Under the pieces are notes generated by a model that did no database searches, was not told where the DNA came from, and saw only the letters and a program-made list of their open reading frames with translations. A stretch of 64,000 nucleotides of DNA from Marinigracilibium pacificum (GTDB lineage: Bacteria; Bacteroidota; Bacteroidia; Cytophagales; Cyclobacteriaceae), in contig NZ_JABBNU010000003.1 in NCBI RefSeq assembly GCF_012926615.1, positions 402,848 through 466,847 on the forward strand, written 5' to 3'. The stretch's first letter is position 1; the number at the start of each line of letters is the position of its first letter. Shown in pieces: positions 7,598-16,531 of this stretch. A program made the position numbers and the translations under genes.

Positions 7598-10369
7598 ATG
7601 CCTCAATACGATCATAAGGCTATAGAAGCCAAATGGAAAAAATTTTGGAAAGAAAATAAAACCTATCAAGTTACTGAAGATACAACAAAGCCAAAATTTT
7701 ATGCTTTGGATATGTTCCCGTATCCTTCAGGCGCCGGCTTACACGTAGGTCACCCACTAGGTTATATTGCTTCAGACATTGTTGCAAGATATAAAAGGAA
7801 TAAAGGCTTTAATGTATTGCACCCTATGGGATTTGATTCATTTGGTCTTCCTGCTGAGCAATATGCTATTCAGACCGGACAGCATCCTGCTATTACAACT
7901 GCAGAAAATATAAAAAGATATAAAGAACAGCTAGAGAATATTGGATTCAGCTATGATATGTCAAGAGAGGTACAAACAAGCTCTCCTGAGTATTATAAAT
8001 GGACACAATGGATCTTTATGCAATTATTTAATCATTATTACGATAATAATGAAGACAAGGCTGTACCTGTTAGTATACTAGTTGAAAAACTAAAAACAAA
8101 TGGCTCTGCAGGTGTCAATGCTACCTGCGATGATGACACCCCTCAAATAAGTGCTGATGACTGGCAACAAATGAATGAGGATGAGCAACAAAAATATTTG
8201 CTTCACTATAGGTTAGCCTTCCTTTCAGACGCTATAGTTAACTGGTGTCCTGGCCTTGGTACGGTTTTAGCCAATGACGAGGTTAAAGACGGAGTATCAG
8301 AAAGAGGCGGATTCCCTGTTGAAAGAAAGAAAATGAGACAGTGGAGTTTGCGCATTACTGCTTATGCTGACAGGCTGTTAAAAGGTCTTGAGACAATCGA
8401 ATGGCCTGAAGCAGTTAAGGAAATGCAGAAAAACTGGATCGGAAAGAGTGTTGGAGCTCAGGTAACCTTTGATTTAGAAAATTCTGATCACCAGATAAAA
8501 GTTTTCACCACTCGTGTTGACACCATTTATGGGGTAACATTCCTTGTACTTGCTCCGGAAAGTGAAATTATAGATGATATAGTCACTGCAGAGCAAAAGG
8601 AAAAGGTTGATGCTTATGTTACTGAAGCAAAAAACCGATCTGAAAGAGAGCGAATGACGGATGTAAAAAACATCTCAGGGGTTTTCACAGGAGCTCATGG
8701 TATTCACCCATTTACCGGTGAAAAAGTACCTGTATGGGTTGCCGATTATGTACTTGGAGGTTACGGTACAGGTGCCGTTATGGCAGTACCTTCCGGTGAC
8801 CAGCGAGATTATGATTTTGCTAAGCATTTTGATCTTCCAATTGTTCAAATAATCGATGCCCAGAAAATAGAAGATCAGGCCGACCCTACCAAGGAAGGTA
8901 AAATGGTGAATTCAGGTTTTATTAATGGGTTATCTGTTACTGAGGCTACAAAAAAAGCTATTGAAATTCTTGAAGAAAAAGGAAAAGGCTTTGCCAAGAT
9001 TAACTACAGAATGCGTGATGCTGTATTTAGCAGACAACGCTACTGGGGTGAACCTATTCCGGTATATTTCAAAAATGAGGTTCCATATTTGATCAATGAA
9101 AGTGAACTTCCTTTAGAACTACCGGAAGTTGACAAGTATTTACCAACAGAAGATGGTGAACCTCCTTTGGCAAGAGCTGAGAACTGGAAAACTTCAGAAG
9201 GGTATGAATATGAAAAGAGCACAATGCCAGGATGGGCTGGATCAAGCTGGTATCTATTCAGGTATATGGACCCTAAAAATGAAAACACCTTTGCCGATAA
9301 GGAAATACTGAAATACTGGAAAAATGTAGACCTTTATATTGGAGGTTCTGAACACGCAACAGGACACTTATTATATAGTCGTTTCTGGACAAAATTCTTA
9401 AAAGACATAGGTTACTTAACAGTTGAAGAGCCTTTTAAAAAGTTAGTAAACCAGGGAATGATCCAGGGAAGATCTAACTTTGCTTATCGAGTTAAAGATT
9501 CACATAAGTTCGTTTCATATAATCTTAAAGATGATTATGATGTATCAGCTATCCATGTTGATGTATCATTAGTTCATGGAAATGATGAATTGGACACTGA
9601 AGCCTTTAAAAGCTGGAGACCAGATCTGAAAGATGCAGAATTTATTCTGGAAGATGGAAAATACATCTGTGGCTGGGAAGTTGAAAAAATGTCTAAGAGT
9701 AAATATAATGTTGTCAACCCTGATGATATTATCGAGCAATATGGTGCTGATACTCTAAGAATGTATGAAATGTTTCTGGGGCCTCTTGAGCAATTTAAAC
9801 CATGGAACACCCATGGTATTGATGGGGTTGCTAAGTTTCTAAGAAAATTCTGGAAACTGTTCTATAATGAAGAAGGAGAATTAATCGTAAATGATACCCC
9901 AGCTGATAAAAAAGCATTAAAGGTAACTCATGCTACGATCAAAAAGACAATTGAAGACATCGATAGTCTTTCTTTCAATACAGTGGTGAGTGCGTTTATG
10001 ATCTGCACGAATGAGCTAACGAAAATGGATTGCCATAGCAAAGAAGTTCTTGAGCCATTGGTTATTGCCTTATCACCATTTGCGCCTCACATATGTGAAG
10101 AATTATGGGAAGGATTGGGTAATAGCGAAAGTATAACGAAGGCAGAATTCCCTTCTTATAATGAGACATATCTTGTTGAGGATAGTCATGAATATCCAAT
10201 CATGATTAACGGAAAAATGAGAACTAAAATATCATTTTCATTAGATACGCCAGTTTCTGAAATGGAACAAACAGTTAAAGAAAATGAGGTTGTTCAAAAA
10301 TGGCTTGAAGGCAAAGATCCTAAAAAGATCATTGTTGTTCCGAAAAAGATTGTGAATGTTGTTATTTAG
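7598..10369 (+). CDS. leuS: Leucyl-tRNA synthetase
   Basis: This class I synthetase charges tRNA-Leu in the cytosol. The 923-residue chain carries the HIGH-type motif as HVGH (49-52, in PYPSGAGLHVGHP) and KMSKS at 697-701. An editing (CP1) domain occupies about 225-420, with TTRVDTIYGVTF and GTGAVMAVPSGDQRD. A leucine-specific insertion lies just before KMSKS (about 620-690). The anticodon-binding and C-terminal domains are complete and end in KKIVNVVI. The gene is monocistronic, with its own promoter and a strong terminator. The family call is certain. Confidence 0.98.
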   Translation: MPQYDHKAIEAKWKKFWKENKTYQVTEDTTKPKFYALDMFPYPSGAGLHVGHPLGYIASDIVARYKRNKGFNVLHPMGFDSFGLPAEQYAIQTGQHPAITTAENIKRYKEQLENIGFSYDMSREVQTSSPEYYKWTQWIFMQLFNHYYDNNEDKAVPVSILVEKLKTNGSAGVNATCDDDTPQISADDWQQMNEDEQQKYLLHYRLAFLSDAIVNWCPGLGTVLANDEVKDGVSERGGFPVERKKMRQWSLRITAYADRLLKGLETIEWPEAVKEMQKNWIGKSVGAQVTFDLENSDHQIKVFTTRVDTIYGVTFLVLAPESEIIDDIVTAEQKEKVDAYVTEAKNRSERERMTDVKNISGVFTGAHGIHPFTGEKVPVWVADYVLGGYGTGAVMAVPSGDQRDYDFAKHFDLPIVQIIDAQKIEDQADPTKEGKMVNSGFINGLSVTEATKKAIEILEEKGKGFAKINYRMRDAVFSRQRYWGEPIPVYFKNEVPYLINESELPLELPEVDKYLPTEDGEPPLARAENWKTSEGYEYEKSTMPGWAGSSWYLFRYMDPKNENTFADKEILKYWKNVDLYIGGSEHATGHLLYSRFWTKFLKDIGYLTVEEPFKKLVNQGMIQGRSNFAYRVKDSHKFVSYNLKDDYDVSAIHVDVSLVHGNDELDTEAFKSWRPDLKDAEFILEDGKYICGWEVEKMSKSKYNVVNPDDIIEQYGADTLRMYEMFLGPLEQFKPWNTHGIDGVAKFLRKFWKLFYNEEGELIVNDTPADKKALKVTHATIKKTIEDIDSLSFNTVVSAFMICTNELTKMDCHSKEVLEPLVIALSPFAPHICEELWEGLGNSESITKAEFPSYNETYLVEDSHEYPIMINGKMRTKISFSLDTPVSEMEQTVKENEVVQKWLEGKDPKKIIVVPKKIVNVVI

Positions 10370-10382
10370 CGACAAAACAAAT

Positions 10383-10434
10383 ATTAAAAAAAATACAAAA
10401 GGCCTCAATTGAGGCCTTTTGTATTTTTTTTAAT
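10383..10434. terminator. Bidirectional terminator after leuS
   Basis: A perfect 52-bp palindrome centred at 10408/10409. Its core is GGCCTCAATTGAGGCC, flanked by complementary A- and T-rich arms. It has T-tracts in both directions, so it can stop leuS transcripts and any transcript arriving from the right. Confidence 0.85.
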
Positions 10435-10544
10435 GGTATTCGATTATTTTGGTGATATATCGAACCTTTAAAATAGGAGGTCTAAAACCCTCTATCTTAA
10501 AATAACCATTTATGCTTCGGTTTCAATTGGAACTGGTATTAAAT

Positions 10545-10580
10545 AAAAATCCCGGCTCTTTGAGGAACCGGGATATTTTT
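10545..10580 (-). terminator. Terminator of the POT transporter gene
   Basis: ATCCCGG (10549-10555) pairs with CCGGGAT (10568-10574). The plus strand has an A-run before the stem, giving a T-tract on the minus-strand transcript. It lies 25 bp beyond the transporter stop codon. Confidence 0.75.
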
Positions 10581-10604
10581 ATATTATGATTATGTATATC
10601 TTAT

Positions 10605-12158
10605 TTAGTGAACATTGGCCATCCAACGTTTCATTAATGGAGCAATAATCAATGCTACTAAAGCAGCTCCAAATGCATAATACGCTATTAATTGAAATCC
10701 TTCAGAGTATACTCCTAAAGAAGCTACAGTATCAAAATCACCACTTGGATTTTCCTCAATAGCTAATTGCTTCGCTACAAAACCAACAACCTGGAATGCA
10801 TAAGCAGAAGACAAGAACCAAACTCCCATCATAAAAGCTACGAATTTTTGAGGAGAGAGATCAGTAATCTTAGATAATCCAACAGGAGACATAAATAACT
10901 CACCTCCTGAAATGAAGAAATACATTATGTATAGGAAAATAGCAGGAACCATACCTTCAGCTGATGCACTTCCCTTTCCTAAATAAAGAATGTAAAAACC
11001 AATACCTAATAAGGCTAATCCCATAGAGAACTTAAATGGCGTTCTAGGGTTTGCTTTATGCTTACTTAAAAAGCCCCAAAGCGCAGACATTGGAATAGAT
11101 AATAATATGATAAATGCCGGATTAATAAAGTTTGTCTGAGCAGCATTTAAGAATACCAGGTCAACATTTCTTTTAGCAAAAAGAGTTAATACAGATCCAC
11201 TTAGTTCATGAAAACCCCAGAAGACAGTCATAAACAAAGTAAGAAGAACAGCTGAGATCAACTTAAGCCTTGCTACTTTATCTACTTGATATAAAATCCA
11301 GATGATATAGGCTAAAATTATAACACCTAATAACCTGAATAAAATATTAACTACAGTTACTTCACCAAAATAAGGGTTCAGGAAGCCTATATAATTATAG
11401 CTAGATAATAAAAGAGCTACTACAGGAACTGCAATAAAAGACAAAATAACTACCCAGTGTCCAGTTTTGACTCCTAAAGTTTTGTTATCAATCAATCTAT
11501 CCTCAGGAGGCATACCTTTATCACCAAATACACCTTTCTTCATCCCTGCATAGAAAAACAACAGTCCGGTTAACATACCAAAACCTGCTAATCCAAATCC
11601 ATAATGGTATCCAAATGCTGTTGCCAGGTAACCACATAAAAGAGGTGAAACAAAAGCACCGATGTTAATACCCATATAGAATATGGTAAAGCCTTTATCT
11701 TTTCGGACATCGCCAGTCTCATATAAGGTTCCAACAAAAGTTGATATATTAGGTTTAAAGAAACCATTACCGACAATGATGAAAGAAAGGGCGAGGTAAA
11801 ACATAATGTTATTCTCAAAGGCAAGGATAAAGTGTCCGATAGCCATAAGAACTCCACCAAGCATGATGGAATTACGATACCCCATTATTTTATCAGAAAG
11901 ACGGCCGCCAATTACAGTTGAAGCATAAACCATTGAACCATAAGAGGAGTAGACAATAGCTGCAATTGCATCTTTGGCTTGCAAGGCCTCAAATACCTTT
12001 TCGACCATGTAGAGCGTAAGTAACGCTCGCATTCCATAAAAACTAAATCTTTCCCACAGTTCGGCAAAGAATAGGTAAAATAATCCTTTAGGGTGGCCGA
12101 ACATTTCATTCTTACCTGTAGATATTGAGTTATCTAAGGGTTCTACTGTTTGACTCAT
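10605..12158 (-). CDS. Proton-dependent oligopeptide transporter (POT/PTR2 family)
   Basis: This is a 517-residue inner-membrane protein with about 14 predicted helices that imports di- and tripeptides with protons. The family-defining motif is ELWERFSFYGMRALLTLYM (E33 and E36-R37-F38 of the ExxERF motif), followed by the second helix-loop segment GGRLSDKIMGYRNSIMLGG and the PTR2-type FTIFYMGINIGAFVSPL. A second FELF-like motif appears as GGELFMSPVGLSKITDL near 425. It is monocistronic with its own terminator and diverges from pckA with 148 bp between start codons. Peptide specificity cannot be told. Confidence 0.92.
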   Translation of the reverse strand: MSQTVEPLDNSISTGKNEMFGHPKGLFYLFFAELWERFSFYGMRALLTLYMVEKVFEALQAKDAIAAIVYSSYGSMVYASTVIGGRLSDKIMGYRNSIMLGGVLMAIGHFILAFENNIMFYLALSFIIVGNGFFKPNISTFVGTLYETGDVRKDKGFTIFYMGINIGAFVSPLLCGYLATAFGYHYGFGLAGFGMLTGLLFFYAGMKKGVFGDKGMPPEDRLIDNKTLGVKTGHWVVILSFIAVPVVALLLSSYNYIGFLNPYFGEVTVVNILFRLLGVIILAYIIWILYQVDKVARLKLISAVLLTLFMTVFWGFHELSGSVLTLFAKRNVDLVFLNAAQTNFINPAFIILLSIPMSALWGFLSKHKANPRTPFKFSMGLALLGIGFYILYLGKGSASAEGMVPAIFLYIMYFFISGGELFMSPVGLSKITDLSPQKFVAFMMGVWFLSSAYAFQVVGFVAKQLAIEENPSGDFDTVASLGVYSEGFQLIAYYAFGAALVALIIAPLMKRWMANVH

Positions 12159-12301
12159 AGGTTATTGTTAAGTTTTTTCCAGTTTTCAAAAAAATCTGCT
12201 AAATCTACAATCTGTATTGCGGAAATACAACTGAAAAGCACATAAGGTAGGAAAGAGGGATAAAATAGCATTTTTGTTTTCCATGTTAATTAATTAATAA
12301 T

Positions 12302-12309
12302 TAGTTTTG
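12302..12309 (+). promoter_or_regulatory. Likely pckA -7 box (TAGTTTTG)
   Basis: TAGTTTTG matches TAnnTTTG. It overlaps the alternative TTG codon at 12307 and ends one base before the operator-like motif at 12310. Transcription would start near 12316, which excludes the upstream TTG as start and supports ATG 12358. No TTG was found at the normal -33 spacing. Confidence 0.5.
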
Positions 12310-12325
12310 CGAAAACGTTTGAAAT
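12310..12325. promoter_or_regulatory. Operator-like site upstream of pckA
   Basis: CGAAAACGTTTGAAAT lies directly after the -7 box, at the expected transcription start. The AACGTT-centred half-palindrome resembles LacI-family operators. Near-identical 16-mers occur upstream of the SusE/F-like gene (15152) and of susC (28434). A bound regulator here would block initiation. The regulator itself is not in the window. Confidence 0.5.
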
Positions 12326-12357
12326 CAACAAAAAACCCTTATTTAATCAATATTGCA

Positions 12358-13977
12358 ATGGTAGAATACGGCTTGAAGTCAACGGTCGCTGGATTAGACA
12401 GATATGAAATCGACCGGGCAAGACAGGTATTTTGGAATTTGACCCCCGCAGAATTAGTTGAGCATGCCTTAAATAATGAAGAAGGCAAATTAACTGATAC
12501 TGGTGCACTTATGTGTGACACTGGAAAATTTACCGGACGCTCTCCAAAAGATCGTTTTGTTGTAGAAGATGAAAAAACAAAAGATTCTGTATGGTGGGGA
12601 GACATCAACATTCCGATTTCTCCGGAAAACTTTGACAGGATCTATAATAAAATGATCGCTAACCTTGAAGGTAAAAACCTTTATGTTCGCGATGCTTTTG
12701 CTGGTGCTGATCCTCGATACAGACTTAATCTGAGAGTGATCAATACAAAAGCATGGCAGAATTTATTCTGCAATAACATGTTTATGAGACCAGAACGCAA
12801 CGAACTAAAGGACTTTGATCCGAACTTTACTATCATTTGCGACCCTGATTTTAAAGCTGATCCTTCAACCGATGGAACTCGTCAGGATAATTTCGCTATT
12901 ATCAACTTTACAAAAAGAATGATATTGATTGGCGGAACAGGTTATGCAGGTGAAATGAAGAAAGGTATCTTCTCTGTTCTTAATTTTATTTTACCTCATG
13001 ATGAAAGTGTATTATCAATGCACTGTTCAGCGAACATGAGTACTGATGAAACTGATACGGCAATATTCTTTGGTCTTTCAGGAACAGGAAAAACAACTCT
13101 TTCGGCTGATCCGAACAGACTCCTTATTGGTGATGATGAGCACGGCTGGACTGATAATGGTGTATTCAATTTTGAGGGCGGATGTTATGCAAAGGTTATT
13201 GACCTTAGCAGAGAAAAAGAGCCTGAAATTTGGGATGCTATTAAATTTGGTGCTATTGTAGAAAACACAAGATTCCATGAAGGAAGCAGAACTGTTGACT
13301 ACAAAAACACATCAGTAACAGAGAATACAAGAACAGCCTACCCTATTGATCATATTGCAAATGCAAGAATCCCATCTATGGGTGGCATTCCTAAAAACAT
13401 ATTCTTCCTGACTTGTGATGCTTTCGGTGTGTTACCTCCTATTTCAAGATTATCTAAAGGTCAGGCAATGTTCCATTTCATTTCAGGATATACAGCTAAG
13501 GTTGCAGGAACTGAAGCAGGAATTACAGAACCTCAATCAGCATTCTCTGCTTGCTTTGGCGCTCCTTTCCTACCTCTTCACCCAACTAAATATGCTGAAA
13601 TGCTTGGTGAAAAGATGGAACAGTATGATGTCAACGTTTGGCTAGTGAATACTGGCTGGAGCGGTGGACCATATGGTGTAGGTTCAAGAATGAAATTACC
13701 TTATACCAGAGCAATGATCACTGCTGCATTAGATGGCAGCCTTGCTAAAGGTGATTTTGTTAAGCACAATATCTTTGGTTGTGAAATGCCAACAGCATGT
13801 CCAGGTGTTCCTGATGAGGTATTAGACCCAAGAAATACATGGAGTGATAAGAGCGCTTATGATGAGAAAGCTAGTAACCTTGCAGCGATGTTCGTTAAAA
13901 ACTTCGATAAATTCTCAGACTTTGCTAATGACGAAATCATGGCAGGAGCTCCTGTAGCAAGTGAAAAAGTAAAATAA
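12358..13977 (+). CDS. pckA: Phosphoenolpyruvate carboxykinase (ATP)
   Basis: The enzyme converts oxaloacetate and ATP to PEP, the first committed step of gluconeogenesis. From ATG 12358 it has 539 residues, the usual length for ATP-type PEPCK. The P-loop GLSGTGKTTLSAD starts at residue 239 and the metal/adenine region GDDEHGW follows. The substrate-binding TGRSPKDRF is near residue 60. An upstream TTG at 12307 would add 17 residues, but it lies inside the likely -7 box, so I reject it. The operator-like site at 12310 suggests carbon-dependent control. A shared terminator follows. Confidence 0.96.
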   Translation: MVEYGLKSTVAGLDRYEIDRARQVFWNLTPAELVEHALNNEEGKLTDTGALMCDTGKFTGRSPKDRFVVEDEKTKDSVWWGDINIPISPENFDRIYNKMIANLEGKNLYVRDAFAGADPRYRLNLRVINTKAWQNLFCNNMFMRPERNELKDFDPNFTIICDPDFKADPSTDGTRQDNFAIINFTKRMILIGGTGYAGEMKKGIFSVLNFILPHDESVLSMHCSANMSTDETDTAIFFGLSGTGKTTLSADPNRLLIGDDEHGWTDNGVFNFEGGCYAKVIDLSREKEPEIWDAIKFGAIVENTRFHEGSRTVDYKNTSVTENTRTAYPIDHIANARIPSMGGIPKNIFFLTCDAFGVLPPISRLSKGQAMFHFISGYTAKVAGTEAGITEPQSAFSACFGAPFLPLHPTKYAEMLGEKMEQYDVNVWLVNTGWSGGPYGVGSRMKLPYTRAMITAALDGSLAKGDFVKHNIFGCEMPTACPGVPDEVLDPRNTWSDKSAYDEKASNLAAMFVKNFDKFSDFANDEIMAGAPVASEKVK

Positions 13978-13996
13978 TCTGATAATTAACTCAAAT

Positions 13997-14025
13997 AAAA
14001 AAGGGATCCGATTGGATCCCTTTTT
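13997..14025. terminator. Bidirectional terminator between pckA and the SusE/F-like gene
   Basis: GGGATCC (14003-14009) and GGATCCC (14014-14020) form a 7-bp stem with a GATT loop, flanked by A6 and T5 runs. It lies 19 bp after the pckA stop and 21 bp beyond the stop of the convergent lipoprotein gene, so it serves both. Confidence 0.85.
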
Positions 14026-14046
14026 GCATTTACTATAAATTCTTAA

Positions 14047-15045
14047 TTAGTTTTTAGTAACTGTATAAGTGTTGTCAAGGAAGTTAATAGAAACGGTATA
14101 ATTACCATCTTCAGCAATAGCAATATTACCACCCTTATATTCCAAATTCCCAGAGCTTCCACCCCAATCATCAGTCCAGTCATCATCCGCTCTAAACTTA
14201 ATTTCGCCAACTACTAAATCAAGTGTTATACTATAAATATTTGATCCTGCTGATTCTTGTGTCATATTTTGATCAGCGTTCCAACCTTCAGGAGTTGCCG
14301 AACCAATTATACCAATAGAATTTAATTGTTTGAAGCTATAAGTTTGAGTTTCTGCTCCTAAAATATAATCCATGGTAATTAAATATGTCCCTTCACTGAT
14401 TGGGATATTGGGTCCATCTTGTGTACCAACTTGATCTATTCCAATATCACCTCCATAATTCTCAGCCCAGTCATCATTCATTCTGAATTTTGCCTGTCCA
14501 TCTACTAATGCAAGGGTTGTTCTATATAAATATTCAGTAGGTGAATTTTCAATTTTCTGCAAATCTGTATCAGCTCCCCATCCTCCTGGAGTTGCATCAC
14601 CAATGATACCTAACTCTTTCACGGGTTGAATAATAGCACTTTTTTCTTCAATTGTAGTAACAACTCCTCTAATATCAGTTACACTACCTGAAATTAATAT
14701 TGAATCACCTAACTCCAAAATACCTTCTTCATCCATCCAGATCAGGGTAGTATCTTTTACTCCATTCAGATCTAGAGCATCTATTACAGCACCTGATCCA
14801 ATCTGACTACCATCTTTATAAGTGACAGTATACTGTGCGGAGGCAAGTCCTCTATCATCATGAAGAATCAGGTCAACTCCTGTTCCAAATGGATAACCAC
14901 CTAAAGCAAGAGATGCATCTGGAATTCTTATTACAGGATTGGCATTTGCATCAGTATTGATCGATAAGTCTTCCTCACAGGAAATCAATGTGCCAATAAA
15001 AATCATGGCAAACATCAATTGTAAAATTTTATTCATTCTTTTCAT
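14047..15045 (-). CDS. SusE/SusF-like outer-membrane lipoprotein
   Basis: This 332-residue lipoprotein (Cys23 in LISCEED) has the layout of SusE/SusF: an N-terminal immunoglobulin-like domain (about 35-140), then two tandem starch-binding-like repeats. The repeats begin GIIGDATPGGWGADTDLQ (near 148) and GIIGSATPEGWNADQNM (near 245). Each contains a W-rich segment (FRMNDDWAENYGGD, FRADDDWTDDWGGS). Such proteins sit on the cell surface and bind glucans near a SusCD pore. It lies 136 bp downstream of the haloperoxidase-like gene with an operator-like site in between, so it may have its own promoter. ATG 15036 is an alternative start. Confidence 0.85.
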   Translation of the reverse strand: MKRMNKILQLMFAMIFIGTLISCEEDLSINTDANANPVIRIPDASLALGGYPFGTGVDLILHDDRGLASAQYTVTYKDGSQIGSGAVIDALDLNGVKDTTLIWMDEEGILELGDSILISGSVTDIRGVVTTIEEKSAIIQPVKELGIIGDATPGGWGADTDLQKIENSPTEYLYRTTLALVDGQAKFRMNDDWAENYGGDIGIDQVGTQDGPNIPISEGTYLITMDYILGAETQTYSFKQLNSIGIIGSATPEGWNADQNMTQESAGSNIYSITLDLVVGEIKFRADDDWTDDWGGSSGNLEYKGGNIAIAEDGNYTVSINFLDNTYTVTKN

Positions 15046-15151
15046 GTTTATTTAGGTTTTAGTATTCAAATATTATGTTTATCAGTCTATTATTCAGTCT
15101 AATATATTAAGTTTTTTGATGTTATATGAAGAAAATTTCTTAAAAAAACAC

Positions 15152-15167
15152 CGCAAACGATTGAAAT
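15152..15167. promoter_or_regulatory. Operator-like site upstream of the SusE/F-like gene
   Basis: CGCAAACGATTGAAAT differs from the pckA site by two bases out of 16. It lies 107 bp before the SusE/F-like start, in the only sizeable gap of this minus-strand locus. This is consistent with a separate regulated promoter for that gene. Confidence 0.45.
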
Positions 15168-15181
15168 AAGCCATTTTCTAC

Positions 15182-16531
15182 TTATTCACCCTGTAATGCC
15201 ATTTGTTCTGTAGCTTCTTTTGTTTTAAGGTTTTCAATTATATAACGGCCTACCCTTTCACCTTGCTTTACACCTTCTTCGATCGCTGGACGATAATGAA
15301 TTCCCCCATAAAGACGACTCACTGCCGCTTCTTCCGAAGCTTCCATAAATGAATTAAAATTTCGTGCTGGCAGACCATATCTTTCTTCTGTATCATCATA
15401 GAAAGAAAACTCTTCTCCATACAAATAGGTTAAAACTGTTGCCGCAGATCTTGATATCACACTATGTCCACTAGTATACTCCGGAAATGGTGGTGTCTGT
15501 AATAATGGCACCCATTCTTCATCTACAATCTGATTAATAATGGTTTCAGGTCTTACCAATGAACTTCTATATTTTTCATCCCAGCATGAAATAAATCCAT
15601 CTGCTAAAGCCACAGAAACCCATGTATACGCTTCAATTGTTTCCGAAAAGTCATTATCAGCCTTATCTGTCACCAATCTTACAATTTCTATCCAATGTCC
15701 TCCAGGTGTTATTTTCTTGGTAGCAAACATCATATGCCCTTGTTGATGAGCCACATAAGGATTACAGTCCCAAAACTTGGCAATTGCTTCCTGCTCCTTA
15801 GTTAAATTCACTCCAACGTTATATACCTCCATCATTTCTGAATAGAACTTAGATTCCTTATCAGTAGAAAATGGTGTCGGAGGAATAGGCTTAAATTGAC
15901 TGGCTGAATCAATCACAAAAGGTCTTATTTTATCCCAATGGGGCTCAATCCCTTCCATATATGCTGGTGGGGTCGGTTTCCAATAAGCATCCCCTTCCAT
16001 AATCGCATATTTCTCAAATGATCTCGTTTGTTTATAGTTATCTTTATCTGCCCATTTCAATACTTCCGCAGATGCCATTGCAGCATATTCCTTCGCATTA
16101 TCAATTTCAGTCTGGGGAATACCACTTGCAATAAATACAGAATCTAGATCATTTACATAATCTGATATCATATCTTCAGAAAATATTAATGCCCTACCAG
16201 TGTTAAGAGCTCCATAAATAGCACTTAATTCATAATTCAAACTAGTATCAGCAGCAGGTTCAAAAGATTTAAAATCAGTTAACTGGCCAGATAAACTAAC
16301 ATATTCGTCATTATTCACTGCCATGATTTCATAGCCTGTGATATTAGTGTAGGCATAGATCCTTGATGCTACAGGTGGAGAAAAAATATCATGAACAATA
16401 ACATCAGTCAGTTTTGTTAATGACTCTCTATAAAGCGAATCATAATCAATTGAAACCCTCTCTACTTTCTTTGTATCACAACTAATGCCTAAAGCTGCGA
16501 TAAATAAAAACCCTGCAATTAGCCTTCTCAT
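15182..16531 (-). CDS. Vanadium-haloperoxidase-like PAP2 lipoprotein
   Basis: This 449-residue protein is a lipoprotein (Cys18 in GISCDTK) of the PAP2/vanadium-dependent haloperoxidase superfamily. The oxyanion/vanadate-binding pattern is complete: K320-x6-R327-P328, S354-G355-H356 in EYTSGHSV, and S405-R406-x5-H412 in SRLYGGIHYRP. The usual acid after H412 (HxxxD) is alanine, and acids follow two residues later (IEEG). The family contains both acid phosphatases and halide-oxidising enzymes, and sequence alone does not separate them. The start overlaps the stop of the upstream VCBS gene by 4 bp (ATGA), so translation is probably coupled. Periplasmic or surface location is expected. Confidence 0.82.
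   Translation of the reverse strand: MRRLIAGFLFIAALGISCDTKKVERVSIDYDSLYRESLTKLTDVIVHDIFSPPVASRIYAYTNITGYEIMAVNNDEYVSLSGQLTDFKSFEPAADTSLNYELSAIYGALNTGRALIFSEDMISDYVNDLDSVFIASGIPQTEIDNAKEYAAMASAEVLKWADKDNYKQTRSFEKYAIMEGDAYWKPTPPAYMEGIEPHWDKIRPFVIDSASQFKPIPPTPFSTDKESKFYSEMMEVYNVGVNLTKEQEAIAKFWDCNPYVAHQQGHMMFATKKITPGGHWIEIVRLVTDKADNDFSETIEAYTWVSVALADGFISCWDEKYRSSLVRPETIINQIVDEEWVPLLQTPPFPEYTSGHSVISRSAATVLTYLYGEEFSFYDDTEERYGLPARNFNSFMEASEEAAVSRLYGGIHYRPAIEEGVKQGERVGRYIIENLKTKEATEQMALQGE

Noticed and set aside
12307..12357. TTG-started N-terminal extension of pckA
   Set aside because: The TTG lies inside a TAnnTTTG -7 box and the operator-like motif follows it; ATG 12358 gives the normal PEPCK length.
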